Assembly (NCBI RefSeq): GCF_002077945.1
Contig: NZ_LVYD01000044.1
Location: 248,001 to 312,000 of the forward strand
Direction of reading: 5' to 3'
Source: Niastella vici
GTDB lineage: Bacteria > Bacteroidota > Bacteroidia > Chitinophagales > Chitinophagaceae
DNA: 64,000 nt
The notes below the pieces were generated by a model, which saw nothing but the letters and a program-made list of their open reading frames with translations, was not told the DNA's origin and did not search any database. The first letter of the stretch is position 1. Each line of letters opens with the position of its first letter. A program made the translations under genes and the position numbers. This document shows, in pieces, positions 1 through 8,117 of the stretch.

Positions 1-1935
1 TTTAATTTTTTGTTTTCCGCTTTGTTTAATTTCAAAAGCCCCTGGTGATGGGTTGGCTGTATTGCGTTGATTGCCTAAATAATCGGTATCGATCTTAAGT
101 GTCGATCCGTCTGTATTTTCAAAAGGCAGGCTGGGAACAATAGCCGGTCTTAGTGATTGTGTTGTTACTAATTTTCTTGTTTGTTCGCTAAGCCAGTTTT
201 TATCGAGATCGATCTCCAGGAAAAACGTTTCGTTTTGTGTTGACAAATCAGCAATGGCATCAAAATCATTTTTTACCAACGCATTTTTTTCAACAGCAGC
301 TTGTTCTTTGTAATTTTTCATTTTCTCTTTTGCATCTTTGTCCATCTCGCCAAATTGCATTTGCTTATCATTATTGATGGCTCTTACCGTTCCTTTTGTA
401 TAAACGTTCCCGTCAAAGGTTACTGGCATCAGCGCCTTACTGTATTGACTCGCATTGCCTGCATTTACAAAGAGGTTGTTGATAAACTGGATATCGCCAC
501 CGGGATTATCGTGTAATCCGGCAACATAAGTGGAGTGGGGAAGATGGTAAGGAGTTAATCGTCCGTCGTAATTAATAATAGTCATTCCTCCACCAAAAAT
601 ATTGTGCACAAAAGCCGCCCCGCTTGAATTCATCAGCAGGTTGGTTTTCGATAACAGGATATTATTGCTTACCAGCATGGGGCCATGGTCCACTTCCAGG
701 AAAATGTCGTGGTCATTATCATGCATCAGGTTGTTTTTGATCTGTGCGCCCTGGGCCATCCAGTCGAGCCAAATACCAAAATTGCTGCGATAAATATGGT
801 TATTGCGGATTTGCACATCTACCGCACCGTGAAATTTAATAGCGGCCTGTTCAGCTCCATCAAACAAGCGATGAATGTGAATGTCGTGGATGGTATTGCC
901 TTCTACAATGCTGAACGCACAACCCATGCTGCCTACAATACCTGTTTGCTCGCAGTTAGTGATGGTATTGTTGCGAACAAGATGCCCGCCAATAGTAGCC
1001 TTGTTCCAACCGAATGCCAGGGCTCTGTTGATAGTACCTACATAACCTTTTGCCGATTCGGTTTCCCTGTTATCGAATTCATCGCCATATTTACCCAGTG
1101 CGATGCCCACGCATTTTGAATACCGGATCACATTATTCTCAATGATCCAGCCACGGCTCCAATGCGTGCCAATAAGGCCATGCTGTTCGGCAGTAGGTGG
1201 CGCCCAATTGGTAGCGGCCTGTTCCAGGGTAAATCCACGAACAGTAAGAAAATTTATGAATGGTTTATCGGGATAAAATACAGTTGCGCGAACATTGATC
1301 TCCACCAGCGCTGTATTGGGATCTGCATTTTTAAACTGCGCCCAGATGGTGGTGCTGTCGGCATCCACTGTTGCACACCAAAGTGGATTTTTTGCATCAG
1401 CTGTTTTGTTGAGCACTTCTTCTTTTTTCGCTGCCTCCATCAGCCAATCGCCATTTAGGTACACAGCGCCCCGCAGGTATTTTCTGTCTTTTGGCCTGGG
1501 CCAAAACCAATCGCCATGAATGTATTCTTTATACGGATTGAAATTTCCAAAGAAACTGTTGGGTAGCTTCAGCACCCAGGTATCATTCTCTTGCTTTTGC
1601 CAGCCTTTCACTACTTCTGATCCTTTTACGGCCACCTTCTCTCCTTTGGCTGCCTGATAAGTAATTCTTTCTTTATCAGAGTTACCGCCACGGGGCGGTA
1701 CGATGGATTCACGGTAAATACCGGCGTGCACGGTAATTATATCTCCGGGCAGGGCTTTGCCGGCCGCCGCCATAATGGTTTTTAAAGGGTTGCCTGCCGA
1801 GCCATCGTTGGCATCATTGCCGTTTACCGAAACATGGTATTCTTTATATGCTTTGGCATTGCCATTGGATGTTTTTACTTGTGCAAATGTGCAGAAATAG
1901 CTGAATGCAAGCAGTGCGCAAAAGAAGGATTTCAT
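1..1935 (-). CDS. Right-handed beta-helix glycosidase-like protein, GH141-like (C-terminus cut by window edge)
   Basis: An open frame runs from an ATG at 1935 to the window edge: 645 codons with no stop, so the C-terminus is missing. Residues 1-19 are a signal peptide ending FAQ. A DUF1565-like start follows (YHVSVNGNDANDGS, then GDIITVHAGIYRES), and then repeated beta-helix rungs rich in NN-x-I, such as IENNVIRYSKCVGIALGK, VRNNTITNCEQTGIVGSMG and GIWLDWMAQGAQIKNN. These rungs resemble those I recall from GH141 proteins (RG-II fucosidase/xylanase type), so I favour GH141 over a pectate lyase. It is the last visible gene of the minus-strand operon. Its ATG lies one base after the stop of the remnant at 1937, which suggests former translational coupling. 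Substrate is unknown; periplasmic or cell-surface location is inferred. Confidence 0.75.
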   Translation of the reverse strand, partial: MKSFFCALLAFSYFCTFAQVKTSNGNAKAYKEYHVSVNGNDANDGSAGNPLKTIMAAAGKALPGDIITVHAGIYRESIVPPRGGNSDKERITYQAAKGEKVAVKGSEVVKGWQKQENDTWVLKLPNSFFGNFNPYKEYIHGDWFWPRPKDRKYLRGAVYLNGDWLMEAAKKEEVLNKTADAKNPLWCATVDADSTTIWAQFKNADPNTALVEINVRATVFYPDKPFINFLTVRGFTLEQAATNWAPPTAEQHGLIGTHWSRGWIIENNVIRYSKCVGIALGKYGDEFDNRETESAKGYVGTINRALAFGWNKATIGGHLVRNNTITNCEQTGIVGSMGCAFSIVEGNTIHDIHIHRLFDGAEQAAIKFHGAVDVQIRNNHIYRSNFGIWLDWMAQGAQIKNNLMHDNDHDIFLEVDHGPMLVSNNILLSKTNLLMNSSGAAFVHNIFGGGMTIINYDGRLTPYHLPHSTYVAGLHDNPGGDIQFINNLFVNAGNASQYSKALMPVTFDGNVYTKGTVRAINNDKQMQFGEMDKDAKEKMKNYKEQAAVEKNALVKNDFDAIADLSTQNETFFLEIDLDKNWLSEQTRKLVTTQSLRPAIVPSLPFENTDGSTLKIDTDYLGNQRNTANPSPGAFEIKQSGKQKIK

Positions 1936-1936
1936 T

Positions 1937-2125
1937 TTATAAACCAGTTTTTATTTTCAATACTTCGGGTCTCAAATAGGGTTTGTTTAGATCTACAAGC
2001 GGTTTTTGCACATAAGGGTCTTTACCTGCAACAAGTACAATGTTGCGCCAGATGGCCCAGCAAGATGGAACTCGCCTGTTTTCTGCATGGTCTACATTGT
2101 TTATGGAGTTACTGATAACGCTTTT
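1937..2125 (-). pseudogene. Headless gene remnant (62 codons, no start)
   Basis: Between the TIM-barrel stop and the beta-helix ATG, one minus-strand frame is open for 62 codons. It reads like real protein: VDHAENRRVPSCWAIW, then KDPYVQKPLVDLNKPYLRPE, ending KIKTGL and TAA at 1937-1939. It contains no in-frame ATG, and a stop at 2126-2128 closes it upstream, inside the end of the TIM-barrel gene. The composition (W, P, charged residues) is unlike a random frame. I read it as the C-terminal tail of a gene whose 5' part was deleted up to the TIM-barrel stop. I do not recognise the parent family. Alternatively it is chance coding, or a tail joined by frameshift to the gene upstream. Confidence 0.45.
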
Positions 2126-2936
2126 TTAGCAATCGCATCATGTACACATTGATATCCCATTGGCTCGATAAAGGTTGCTTTGTATAAGGTACAGATGGTA
2201 TGTACGGCCAGGGGCCAAATTCCGGAGTAATTGTAATGGCGCCTGCGCCGGTATTCTGATGATTGGCAATGATGGCATCCCACCATTGTAAATGTGCATT
2301 CAATGCATTTTGCCATTCGGGTGCACGGGGGTCATTCACCTGCGGTCCTTCTTCATACCCAATGCGTGCATGAATGTGAATGGCATGTTTGCAGGCCAAC
2401 GCGGTTGCTTCTTCCTGATCTTCCAACAAAGTTTCGGCCACTGCACACCAATGCGAAAAATCGGCAGTGACAGGCAGGCCGGGTAATCGTTCTAAAATTA
2501 ATTTTGAAGTATGTGCTGCAAACAATGCTTTATTGCGATGCGTTTCATGTGCAATAGGGATATTGTATTCTTCCGATAGTTTTTGGGCAAGGTCAAACAG
2601 TTCTTTATTCTGTTCAAACGAAAAATAATCCTTCCCGGTTTGCGAATCGATCTTCACCGGTTTTGCCTGTATCAGACTGATCAAATGTTTTTCATAATTG
2701 CTTTTATGTTCGGCAAAATCTTTTTCAAATGATTGGTAATACTGGCCTATCAGCAGCAGGTTGTACTTAACAAGTGCATTCGCCTGTTCTTCTCTCTCAT
2801 TTGCATCAAAAGAAACAGGCGCTTCAATACCATCATATCCTGCTTCTTTTACTTTTCGGCAAAAGGCATCGTAGGTTTCATGTTCCTGCCCCCATCTGGG
2901 GCAGAAAAACTGCAAGCTTACATTAGTTGGTTGCAT
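2109..2936 (-). CDS. Sugar phosphate isomerase/epimerase-like TIM barrel protein
   Basis: This 275-residue cytoplasmic protein belongs to the xylose isomerase-like/AP endonuclease 2 TIM barrel superfamily. Supporting signs are the early strand FFCPRWGQE, the GYDGIEAPV segment, and acidic/His clusters IAHETHRN, ADFSHWCA, HIHARIGYEEGPQV and ITPEFGPWPY, which are typical divalent-metal ligands of the fold. The ATG at 2936 gives a natural N-terminus (MQPTNVSLQFF) and overlaps the porter gene's end by 14 bp, implying translational coupling. A longer start at 2969 would add 11 unlikely residues. In this operon it probably isomerises or epimerises an imported sugar or derivative. Members of the family are too varied to name a substrate. 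Confidence 0.8.
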   Translation of the reverse strand: MQPTNVSLQFFCPRWGQEHETYDAFCRKVKEAGYDGIEAPVSFDANEREEQANALVKYNLLLIGQYYQSFEKDFAEHKSNYEKHLISLIQAKPVKIDSQTGKDYFSFEQNKELFDLAQKLSEEYNIPIAHETHRNKALFAAHTSKLILERLPGLPVTADFSHWCAVAETLLEDQEEATALACKHAIHIHARIGYEEGPQVNDPRAPEWQNALNAHLQWWDAIIANHQNTGAGAITITPEFGPWPYIPSVPYTKQPLSSQWDINVYMMRLLKKRYQ

Positions 2937-4326
2937 GTCGGCAATCGTTTTGTGCCAGCATTTTTTCAATCTCTTCCAAACTCTTTCCTTTCGTTTCCAT
3001 CAGTTTACTTTTGGCATAGAAAAATGACAGGATACAGAAAAATGAAAAAATAAAAAATGTAACAGCTATACCCAATCCGTCGCGCAGGATAGGAAATAAA
3101 AGGTTTACCAGCCAGTCAGATACCCACATGGTCATAATACAAACAGATAATGCCGTGCCCCGGATGTGGGTTGGAAATATTTCGGTGGAAATGACAAATT
3201 TTAAGGGCCCCAGCGAAAGCGCAAAAAACAAAAGAAAGAGAATAATACAGCCCAGCATCAGCCATCCGGTGATGTTCAGCCAAAAACAAAAACCGGTTAG
3301 TGCCAGCGCTACTGCCGCGCATATGGAACCATACAGGTATAAGGGACGGCGGCCCCAGCTATCTACTTTCATAATGGCAAAAAATGTAAAAACCGTATTG
3401 GCAACCCCCAGGATCACCTGGTAAAACAGTGCGTCGCTGGTAACTATGCCGGCCGATTTCATGATGGTAGGGCCATAAAAAATAACCCCGTTAATACCGC
3501 TGAGTTGCGACAACGCCGTAAGTACCATGGCCAGAGCGAGTAATTTGCTTAATGGCAAACGCATCAGTTCGGCAAAACCGCCTTTTTTCTGCGACGCCAT
3601 TTCCTGGATGGCCTTTAATTCAATGAGCGCATTTTTTTCGCCGGCCGTTTTAGTGAGCACCGCCATCGCTGCCGCTGCCTGTCCGTTTTGTACCAGCCAG
3701 CGCGGGCTTTCGGGCACTATCAGCAGTAACAGGGCAAATGTCAGGGCCGGTAGTACGCCCACCAAAAACATCCCACGCCATACGTTTTCAATAAACAACC
3801 AGTGAATTAAGCCCTGCCCGCTACCGGTATAGGTTGCCGCGTTCCTTTGTAAAAACAGGTTGCTCAGGTAGGCGCATAATATGCCAATAGTAATGGCCAA
3901 CTGATAAAAGGTGACCAGTCCGCCGCGTTTATGCGCCGGGGCGATCTCTGAAATGTACAGGGGCGATACATTGGATGCCACGCCTACTGCCATCCCGGCC
4001 AGTATTCGAAAGAAGATCAATACTCCATAGGCTGTTGAAAAGGCAAAACCCGCTGCGCTGATCAGGAACAGGAAAGCAGCAATAAACAACACTTTCTTTC
4101 TTCCTGTTTTATCACTGAGATAACCTGAAACCGCTACGCCCGCAATACAGCCCAGCAGCGCACAGGAAACAAACAACCCTTCCTGCGAGGAAGATAACCC
4201 GTATTGCGTTTTTACGGGTTCAATAATGCCACTCACCACGGCCATATCGAAGCCAAAGAGAAAGCCTCCCAGTGCGGCAATCAGCGTTATAAGCGCAATG
4301 AACCGGTTTGTATTTGCCTGTGCCAT
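2923..4326 (-). CDS. MFS sugar porter (XylE/GLUT-like), sugar:H+ symporter
   Basis: A 467-residue inner-membrane protein with about 12 hydrophobic helices. Sugar-porter signatures are visible: GYLSDKTGRKKVL after TM2, PESPRWLVQNGQ in the central loop, QLSGINGVIFYGP in TM7, DSWGRRPLYLYG between TM8 and TM9, and a C-terminal METKGKSLEEIEK, a variant of PETKG...EE. Length is normal for the family. The gene starts 47 bp after the ROK-isomerase stop and overlaps the TIM-barrel gene, so the three are one operon. It most likely brings monosaccharide released in the periplasm, plausibly mannose, into the cytoplasm. The substrate is inferred from the neighbouring kinase-isomerase; xylose, glucose or galactose porters share these motifs. 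Confidence 0.9.
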   Translation of the reverse strand: MAQANTNRFIALITLIAALGGFLFGFDMAVVSGIIEPVKTQYGLSSSQEGLFVSCALLGCIAGVAVSGYLSDKTGRKKVLFIAAFLFLISAAGFAFSTAYGVLIFFRILAGMAVGVASNVSPLYISEIAPAHKRGGLVTFYQLAITIGILCAYLSNLFLQRNAATYTGSGQGLIHWLFIENVWRGMFLVGVLPALTFALLLLIVPESPRWLVQNGQAAAAMAVLTKTAGEKNALIELKAIQEMASQKKGGFAELMRLPLSKLLALAMVLTALSQLSGINGVIFYGPTIMKSAGIVTSDALFYQVILGVANTVFTFFAIMKVDSWGRRPLYLYGSICAAVALALTGFCFWLNITGWLMLGCIILFLLFFALSLGPLKFVISTEIFPTHIRGTALSVCIMTMWVSDWLVNLLFPILRDGLGIAVTFFIFSFFCILSFFYAKSKLMETKGKSLEEIEKMLAQNDCRHATN

Positions 4327-4373
4327 ATACTGTCGTTGTATGTTGATGGTTTTTATGCTTTAATTCATAAGGT

Positions 4374-7043
4374 TCAACAGTGCTCCGCTTTTACCTGCGC
4401 CACTACGAGAAATGCTTTTTCATTGTTGTTGGTGATCACTTCATATGCTCCGGTGGCCGCGGGTATCACAAAAGTTTCGGCAAAATGAAAATGGGAAGTG
4501 CCTGTTTTGGCTTTTACCGTAACGCTTTTCCCTTCTACCAGCATACAGATATGGCATTGATCATTGGTATTGATCAGCACGCTTCCTGTAAACTCATAGC
4601 GGTGTACGCTGTAAAAATGTTCTTCATGCGTGGGCAATTGTAATCTTCTGCCTCCCGGCCATTCTTCTTCTGTTACCGGGTGCGAGATCAGTTTTTTCGT
4701 TACATAATCGCCTTTCCTGTCGAAGTAAAGGTTGTTCATCGCATGTTCAATATTAATAGGGCGGGGTTGGCCGTTGAGGCCGGGGCGCAGCCAGTCATAC
4801 TTCTTGAAAGTGAAAATATAAGGGGTGCTGCTTATTTCCAGCACCAGGTTGTTTTTGCCTGAAGCGTGTATGGTTCCGTTGGGGATCAGGAACAGATCGT
4901 GCTTATGCGCGGGAAACTTTTGTACATATTTTTCAACGTCCATTTCAATGCCGTTCTCCTGCGATTCGATCAATGCGGTCTGGAACGCTGCGGGATCAAT
5001 GGGGTCCTGGAAGCCGAGATAAACAGCTGCGCCGGGCGCACAATCCAGGATATAATAAGTTTCGTCCTGCGTAAAATTTTCGCCGAAATGTTCTTTGGCA
5101 TAGGCTGGTCTTGGATGACATTGAACAGATAGATTGCCGCCATTAAATGTGTCGAGGAAATCAAAGCGGATGGGGAACTCTGTGCCAAACCGTTGTGCTG
5201 CTTTGCCAAGCAGTTTTTTATTATCCTTGTAAAGCAGAAAATCAAAAGACACTTCCAGCAAATTGTTGGCGCCCTCTATTACAATGCCATTTTCAGGCGT
5301 GATCAGTTCAAACGACCAGGCATAGTTTATTTCATCCTGGTTTAGTTGTGGTATGTGCTTTTTCATCCAGTCGCCACCCCACACACCGGCTTCAAACCAC
5401 GGCCTGGCGCGAAAAGGTTGTTGTACTATCTGGTGCAGGGTGCTCCTGAATGCATCGCCCTCCATCCAGGTAATTTCGGCTATGCGTTGCTCATCAATAA
5501 TGCAATTTATCTGTGAAAGCAGTTGCGCTTTATGTTTATTAAGCACAGGCCAGTCAACAAAGTAAAAACGTTTGTACATCTGTGAGGGTTCGGCTACGGC
5601 ATCGGCGCCCAAATTAGTAATGCTGCCCGCCCGCATGCGATACTGGATCTCATTTTTGGGCACTTCTGCATACAGCAACTTTCCTTTGATGCCGGTTAAT
5701 GCGGCGCCGGTTCCGTAGATAATGCAAATGTCGGCCGATGGGTCGGGCGTGATCAGTTGCAGTTTTTTTTCATCAAAAAAATCAACCAGGTTACCGGTGT
5801 ACCTTTTCCCAAATACCGGGTCTTCGCCGTTCAGGCTGCCGGCTATCATGGCGAGTATTTCATTAACTGGTTTCAGACAGGTACTTACATCATACCAGAA
5901 AACCCTTTTGTTTTTACGGCTTAGCGCTGCCTGCAGCTGCGTTCTGAATGGCTCCCATAATACCCCGCCATAGCCATCAAGGATAACTATTTTTTCTGTA
6001 GCTATCTCTGCTGCCAGTGAATCGAATCCTTTGCCAATATTTTTCCCGGATTGAAAGGAAGGGTAGAGGCCATAAATACCTGTATCTATCGTTGAGGCTG
6101 TTAGCGGTAAAAGTTCCTGTGAAGTTTTTCGCATTGTCTTTTTACTGTTTGAAAGTGTAGCATTGCCGGCAATAATGGCCGCACCGGTGATGATGCAGGC
6201 TTCTGTATCCTCAGTTACTACAATGCTGAGCTTATTGCGCAATTCTCCGAGTGCTTGTTTTAATGCAGGTGCAAACAGAGAAAACGCTTTCGCAATATTT
6301 CCACCAATGACCAGCTCGTTGCATTGAAATTTTTGCAGCCAGGGCAGCAGAAAGCGCCCGAGGTTCTTACCTAATTCACCCATTACTGTATTGGCGCTAA
6401 CGGTACCACTCTCCACTAATTCTTTTACAGAAGAAATACGGGTGCCGGAAATTTGTTTATAGGCATTCAGGATCCACCGGGTAGAAAAACAGTCATCTGC
6501 GATGGTATCCAGAAAAGGCTGGTCGAAAAATGCGCCGGACGGGGGAATGTCTGGATGGGTTTGCACTAATTCGCCATTCTGCATAAAGGCAGAGCCCAAC
6601 CCGGTACCCAATGTTATAAAAACTGTTCGTTTACCCGTTAGCCGGTGCAGCTCACAGGCGCCGGCAGCAAAGCAATGCGCATCATTGGAAAATGTAAATG
6701 CTGCGTTGTGCAGACCGGTAAGGTCCTGTACACACTGCCCGATATGCAGGCCAAAGGTTTTCTCAAATTTTCCGCCCACATTGGTGATTGCACTTACACC
6801 GTTTTCGTAGTTAAATGGGCCCGGAAAGGCAATGCCAACGGCTTCAATATCCTTTACCTGGGCCGTGAGTTCTTTAATACTATTACTTAATGCAGTAATG
6901 ATAGCCCAGGCGCTGTCACTGGAATCAAGTGTTATTCTTGTTTTTAAAGATGATTCCCAACCACTGCCGGTATTACCAATAACAGCAGCAGTTATATGAC
7001 TGCCGCCTACATCTATTCCTATTCTTTTACAATTCGCTGCCAT
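4374..7043 (-). CDS. ROK family sugar kinase fused to class I mannose-6-phosphate isomerase-like protein
   Basis: An 889-residue two-enzyme protein. Residues 6-295 form a ROK kinase: ATP-binding IGIDVGG at 8-14, putative catalytic Asp121 in SNDAH, and LGTGLG at 145-150. The Cys-rich zinc motif of many ROK proteins is absent. Residues 310-540 match the N-terminal extension of long class I isomerases, with a degenerate glycine loop GYGG at 357-360. The isomerase core follows, with metal-ligand candidates in QCHP (641-644), Glu661 in DETYYIL, and His726 in IPNGTIHASG. Such a protein could convert mannose to mannose-6-P and then to fructose-6-P. That reaction is inferred from the domain pair and the adjacent mannosidase genes. 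The start at 7043 is chosen because the kinase motif begins eight residues later; 7100 is a longer alternative that would overlap the operator. Confidence 0.88.
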   Translation of the reverse strand: MAANCKRIGIDVGGSHITAAVIGNTGSGWESSLKTRITLDSSDSAWAIITALSNSIKELTAQVKDIEAVGIAFPGPFNYENGVSAITNVGGKFEKTFGLHIGQCVQDLTGLHNAAFTFSNDAHCFAAGACELHRLTGKRTVFITLGTGLGSAFMQNGELVQTHPDIPPSGAFFDQPFLDTIADDCFSTRWILNAYKQISGTRISSVKELVESGTVSANTVMGELGKNLGRFLLPWLQKFQCNELVIGGNIAKAFSLFAPALKQALGELRNKLSIVVTEDTEACIITGAAIIAGNATLSNSKKTMRKTSQELLPLTASTIDTGIYGLYPSFQSGKNIGKGFDSLAAEIATEKIVILDGYGGVLWEPFRTQLQAALSRKNKRVFWYDVSTCLKPVNEILAMIAGSLNGEDPVFGKRYTGNLVDFFDEKKLQLITPDPSADICIIYGTGAALTGIKGKLLYAEVPKNEIQYRMRAGSITNLGADAVAEPSQMYKRFYFVDWPVLNKHKAQLLSQINCIIDEQRIAEITWMEGDAFRSTLHQIVQQPFRARPWFEAGVWGGDWMKKHIPQLNQDEINYAWSFELITPENGIVIEGANNLLEVSFDFLLYKDNKKLLGKAAQRFGTEFPIRFDFLDTFNGGNLSVQCHPRPAYAKEHFGENFTQDETYYILDCAPGAAVYLGFQDPIDPAAFQTALIESQENGIEMDVEKYVQKFPAHKHDLFLIPNGTIHASGKNNLVLEISSTPYIFTFKKYDWLRPGLNGQPRPINIEHAMNNLYFDRKGDYVTKKLISHPVTEEEWPGGRRLQLPTHEEHFYSVHRYEFTGSVLINTNDQCHICMLVEGKSVTVKAKTGTSHFHFAETFVIPAATGAYEVITNNNEKAFLVVAQVKAEHC

Positions 7044-7077
7044 CTGTTTTGGGGCGTTTTTATACTGATCCTTATTG

Positions 7078-7107
7078 TAAAGATATGTACATATGTTCAA
7101 ACATATG
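7078..7107 (-). promoter_or_regulatory. Operator/promoter of the ROK-isomerase operon (putative GntR site)
   Basis: A perfect 12-bp palindrome ATATGTACATAT lies at 7083-7094. It overlaps a second inverted element, CATATG-N6-CATATG, at 7090-7107. On the minus strand the palindrome runs into TATCTTTA (7085-7078), one base off the Bacteroidota -7 box TAnnTTTG. The start codon is 34 bp downstream. The same 12-mer, as part of a shared 14-mer, precedes the mannosidase operon at 8054. Regulator identity is inferred from the GntR gene lying between the two sites. Confidence 0.65.
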
Positions 7108-7126
7108 GTTTAATTGGGTACTGGCC

Positions 7127-7166
7127 AAAAAATAAATACTTCACCGCAGTGCGATGAAGTATTTAT
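7127..7166 (-). terminator. Rho-independent terminator downstream of the GntR gene
   Basis: Arms 7132-7143 and 7155-7166 form a 12-bp perfect stem (ATAAATACTTCA against its complement), extended by CGC/GCG past one mismatch. On the minus strand it is followed by a run of six T (plus-strand A6 at 7127-7132). It separates the gntR transcript from the ROK-isomerase promoter. Confidence 0.75.
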
Positions 7167-7194
7167 AAAGATTTTATCAGTAAGTTAAAGGGGC

Positions 7195-7230
7195 AAAAAA
7201 ACGCGGCTGTTGAGCAGCCTGGTGACCAGG
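7195..7230 (-). terminator. First, GC-rich terminator of the GntR gene
   Basis: Just after the gntR stop, a GGCTG/CAGCC hairpin (7205-7209 with 7215-7219) is followed on the minus strand by GCG and seven T (A7 at 7195-7201). A second small hairpin, CCTGG-TGA-CCAGG, lies at 7218-7230. With the hairpin at 7132-7166 this makes a tandem terminator. Confidence 0.65.
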
Positions 7231-7239
7231 AGCCGGGAG

Positions 7240-7971
7240 TTATTGGTCTCTTCTGCTTTCTATGGTATACACAAAGCTATCGGCCTTATAATAGCCTAAA
7301 TTATATTCTATGGGACGTTCCGCCTGGTCAAAAACAAACCTTTTTCTTAGCAGGATGGGGCTGCCCAGGTCGAGTTTTAATTTGCCGGCTAAAAATTTGT
7401 CGGCCCCTTTGGCGCTGATCTCTTCTTTGGAAAGATCGGCCACAACATGATAATCCTGTTCCAGAATATCATATAATGGTCTTGTAAAATCTTCCTCGCC
7501 TGTAAGGCCGATACGGGGGTGAAAATAAGATACGAAATAAACAAATGGCCCTTCAGGCCGGCCCCTTAGCTTTTCTAATTTTAATACTTTCCTGTTCCCC
7601 CTTATATCAAAAAAATTGGATACCACTTCTTCCGGTTTGGCCCAGCTTATTTTGGTCTCAAAATCTTCAATGGGAATGCCCCTAACGGCCATTTCCTGGG
7701 AAAAGCTCAACCAGCTCACTGCTTTTGAGCTTACTATATTATTGACTTTAGTCCCAAATCCCTTTTTCCTTACAAGAAGGCCTTCATACACCAGTTTATT
7801 GATCGCCTGCCGTAAGGTGCCCCTGGAAATATTCAATTTTTGGGCAAGCTCAATTTCATTGGGCAGGTGCTTGCCTTTTTGATATTGCGGCTGCTTAATG
7901 AGCTTTCTAAGCAGTTCCTCCGTTTGAACATGCAGCGGGATGGGGCTCTTATGGTCAATTGTAAACGTCAT
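7240..7971 (-). CDS. GntR/HutC-type transcriptional regulator with UTRA sensor domain
   Basis: A 243-residue cytoplasmic one-component regulator. Residues 10-75 are a GntR winged helix-turn-helix: PLHVQTEELLRKLI, LPNEIELAQKLNISRGTLRQ, then the wing GLLVRKKGFGTKV. Residues 90-235 match a UTRA effector domain (VLKLEKLRGRPEGPFVYFVSYF, PILLRKRFVFDQAERPIEYNLGYYKADSF), which in this family binds a sugar phosphate or related ligand. The ATG at 7971 starts directly at the conserved region; a TTG three codons upstream is less likely. The gene lies between the intake operon and the divergent mannosidase operon, and both have the same palindrome at their promoters. It is therefore probably their local repressor, perhaps relieved by a mannose-derived phosphate (inference). 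Confidence 0.92.
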   Translation of the reverse strand: MTFTIDHKSPIPLHVQTEELLRKLIKQPQYQKGKHLPNEIELAQKLNISRGTLRQAINKLVYEGLLVRKKGFGTKVNNIVSSKAVSWLSFSQEMAVRGIPIEDFETKISWAKPEEVVSNFFDIRGNRKVLKLEKLRGRPEGPFVYFVSYFHPRIGLTGEEDFTRPLYDILEQDYHVVADLSKEEISAKGADKFLAGKLKLDLGSPILLRKRFVFDQAERPIEYNLGYYKADSFVYTIESRRDQ

Positions 7972-8053
7972 ATGATGCAATATTACCTTTTTTAGGGCAG
8001 TTTGGCAGCAGTAAAACCGGTGGGGTGAAAAAAAGTAAAGGAAAATGTAAATT

Positions 8054-8078
8054 ATATGTACATATGTATATACATTTG
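8054..8078 (+). promoter_or_regulatory. Operator and promoter of the alpha-mannosidase operon
   Basis: The 12-bp palindrome ATATGTACATAT (8054-8065) overlaps a second perfect palindrome ATGTATATACAT (8064-8075). The box TACATTTG at 8071-8078 matches the Bacteroidota -7 consensus TAnnTTTG exactly. Bound regulator would cover the region immediately upstream of the -7 box. The start codon is 39 bp downstream. The first palindrome is identical to that at 7083 upstream of the ROK-isomerase gene. Confidence 0.7.
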
Positions 8079-8117
8079 AAGTGGAATGATTTTATTTGGT
8101 CCAATTATATTAAAATC

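Noticed and set aside
685-1119. 144-codon plus-strand open frame
   Set aside because: Lies antisense to the beta-helix gene, whose minus-strand frame has the signal peptide and repeat motifs; this frame has no recognisable features.
7044-7100. Longer start at 7100 for the ROK-isomerase fusion
   Set aside because: The extra 19 residues are atypical for ROK proteins and would overlap the putative operator; the ATG at 7043 fits the family.
8025-8117. GTG start 31 codons upstream for the first GH92
   Set aside because: It would place the palindrome and -7 box inside the coding region and add a non-signal N-terminus; the ATG at 8118 leads directly into a signal peptide.
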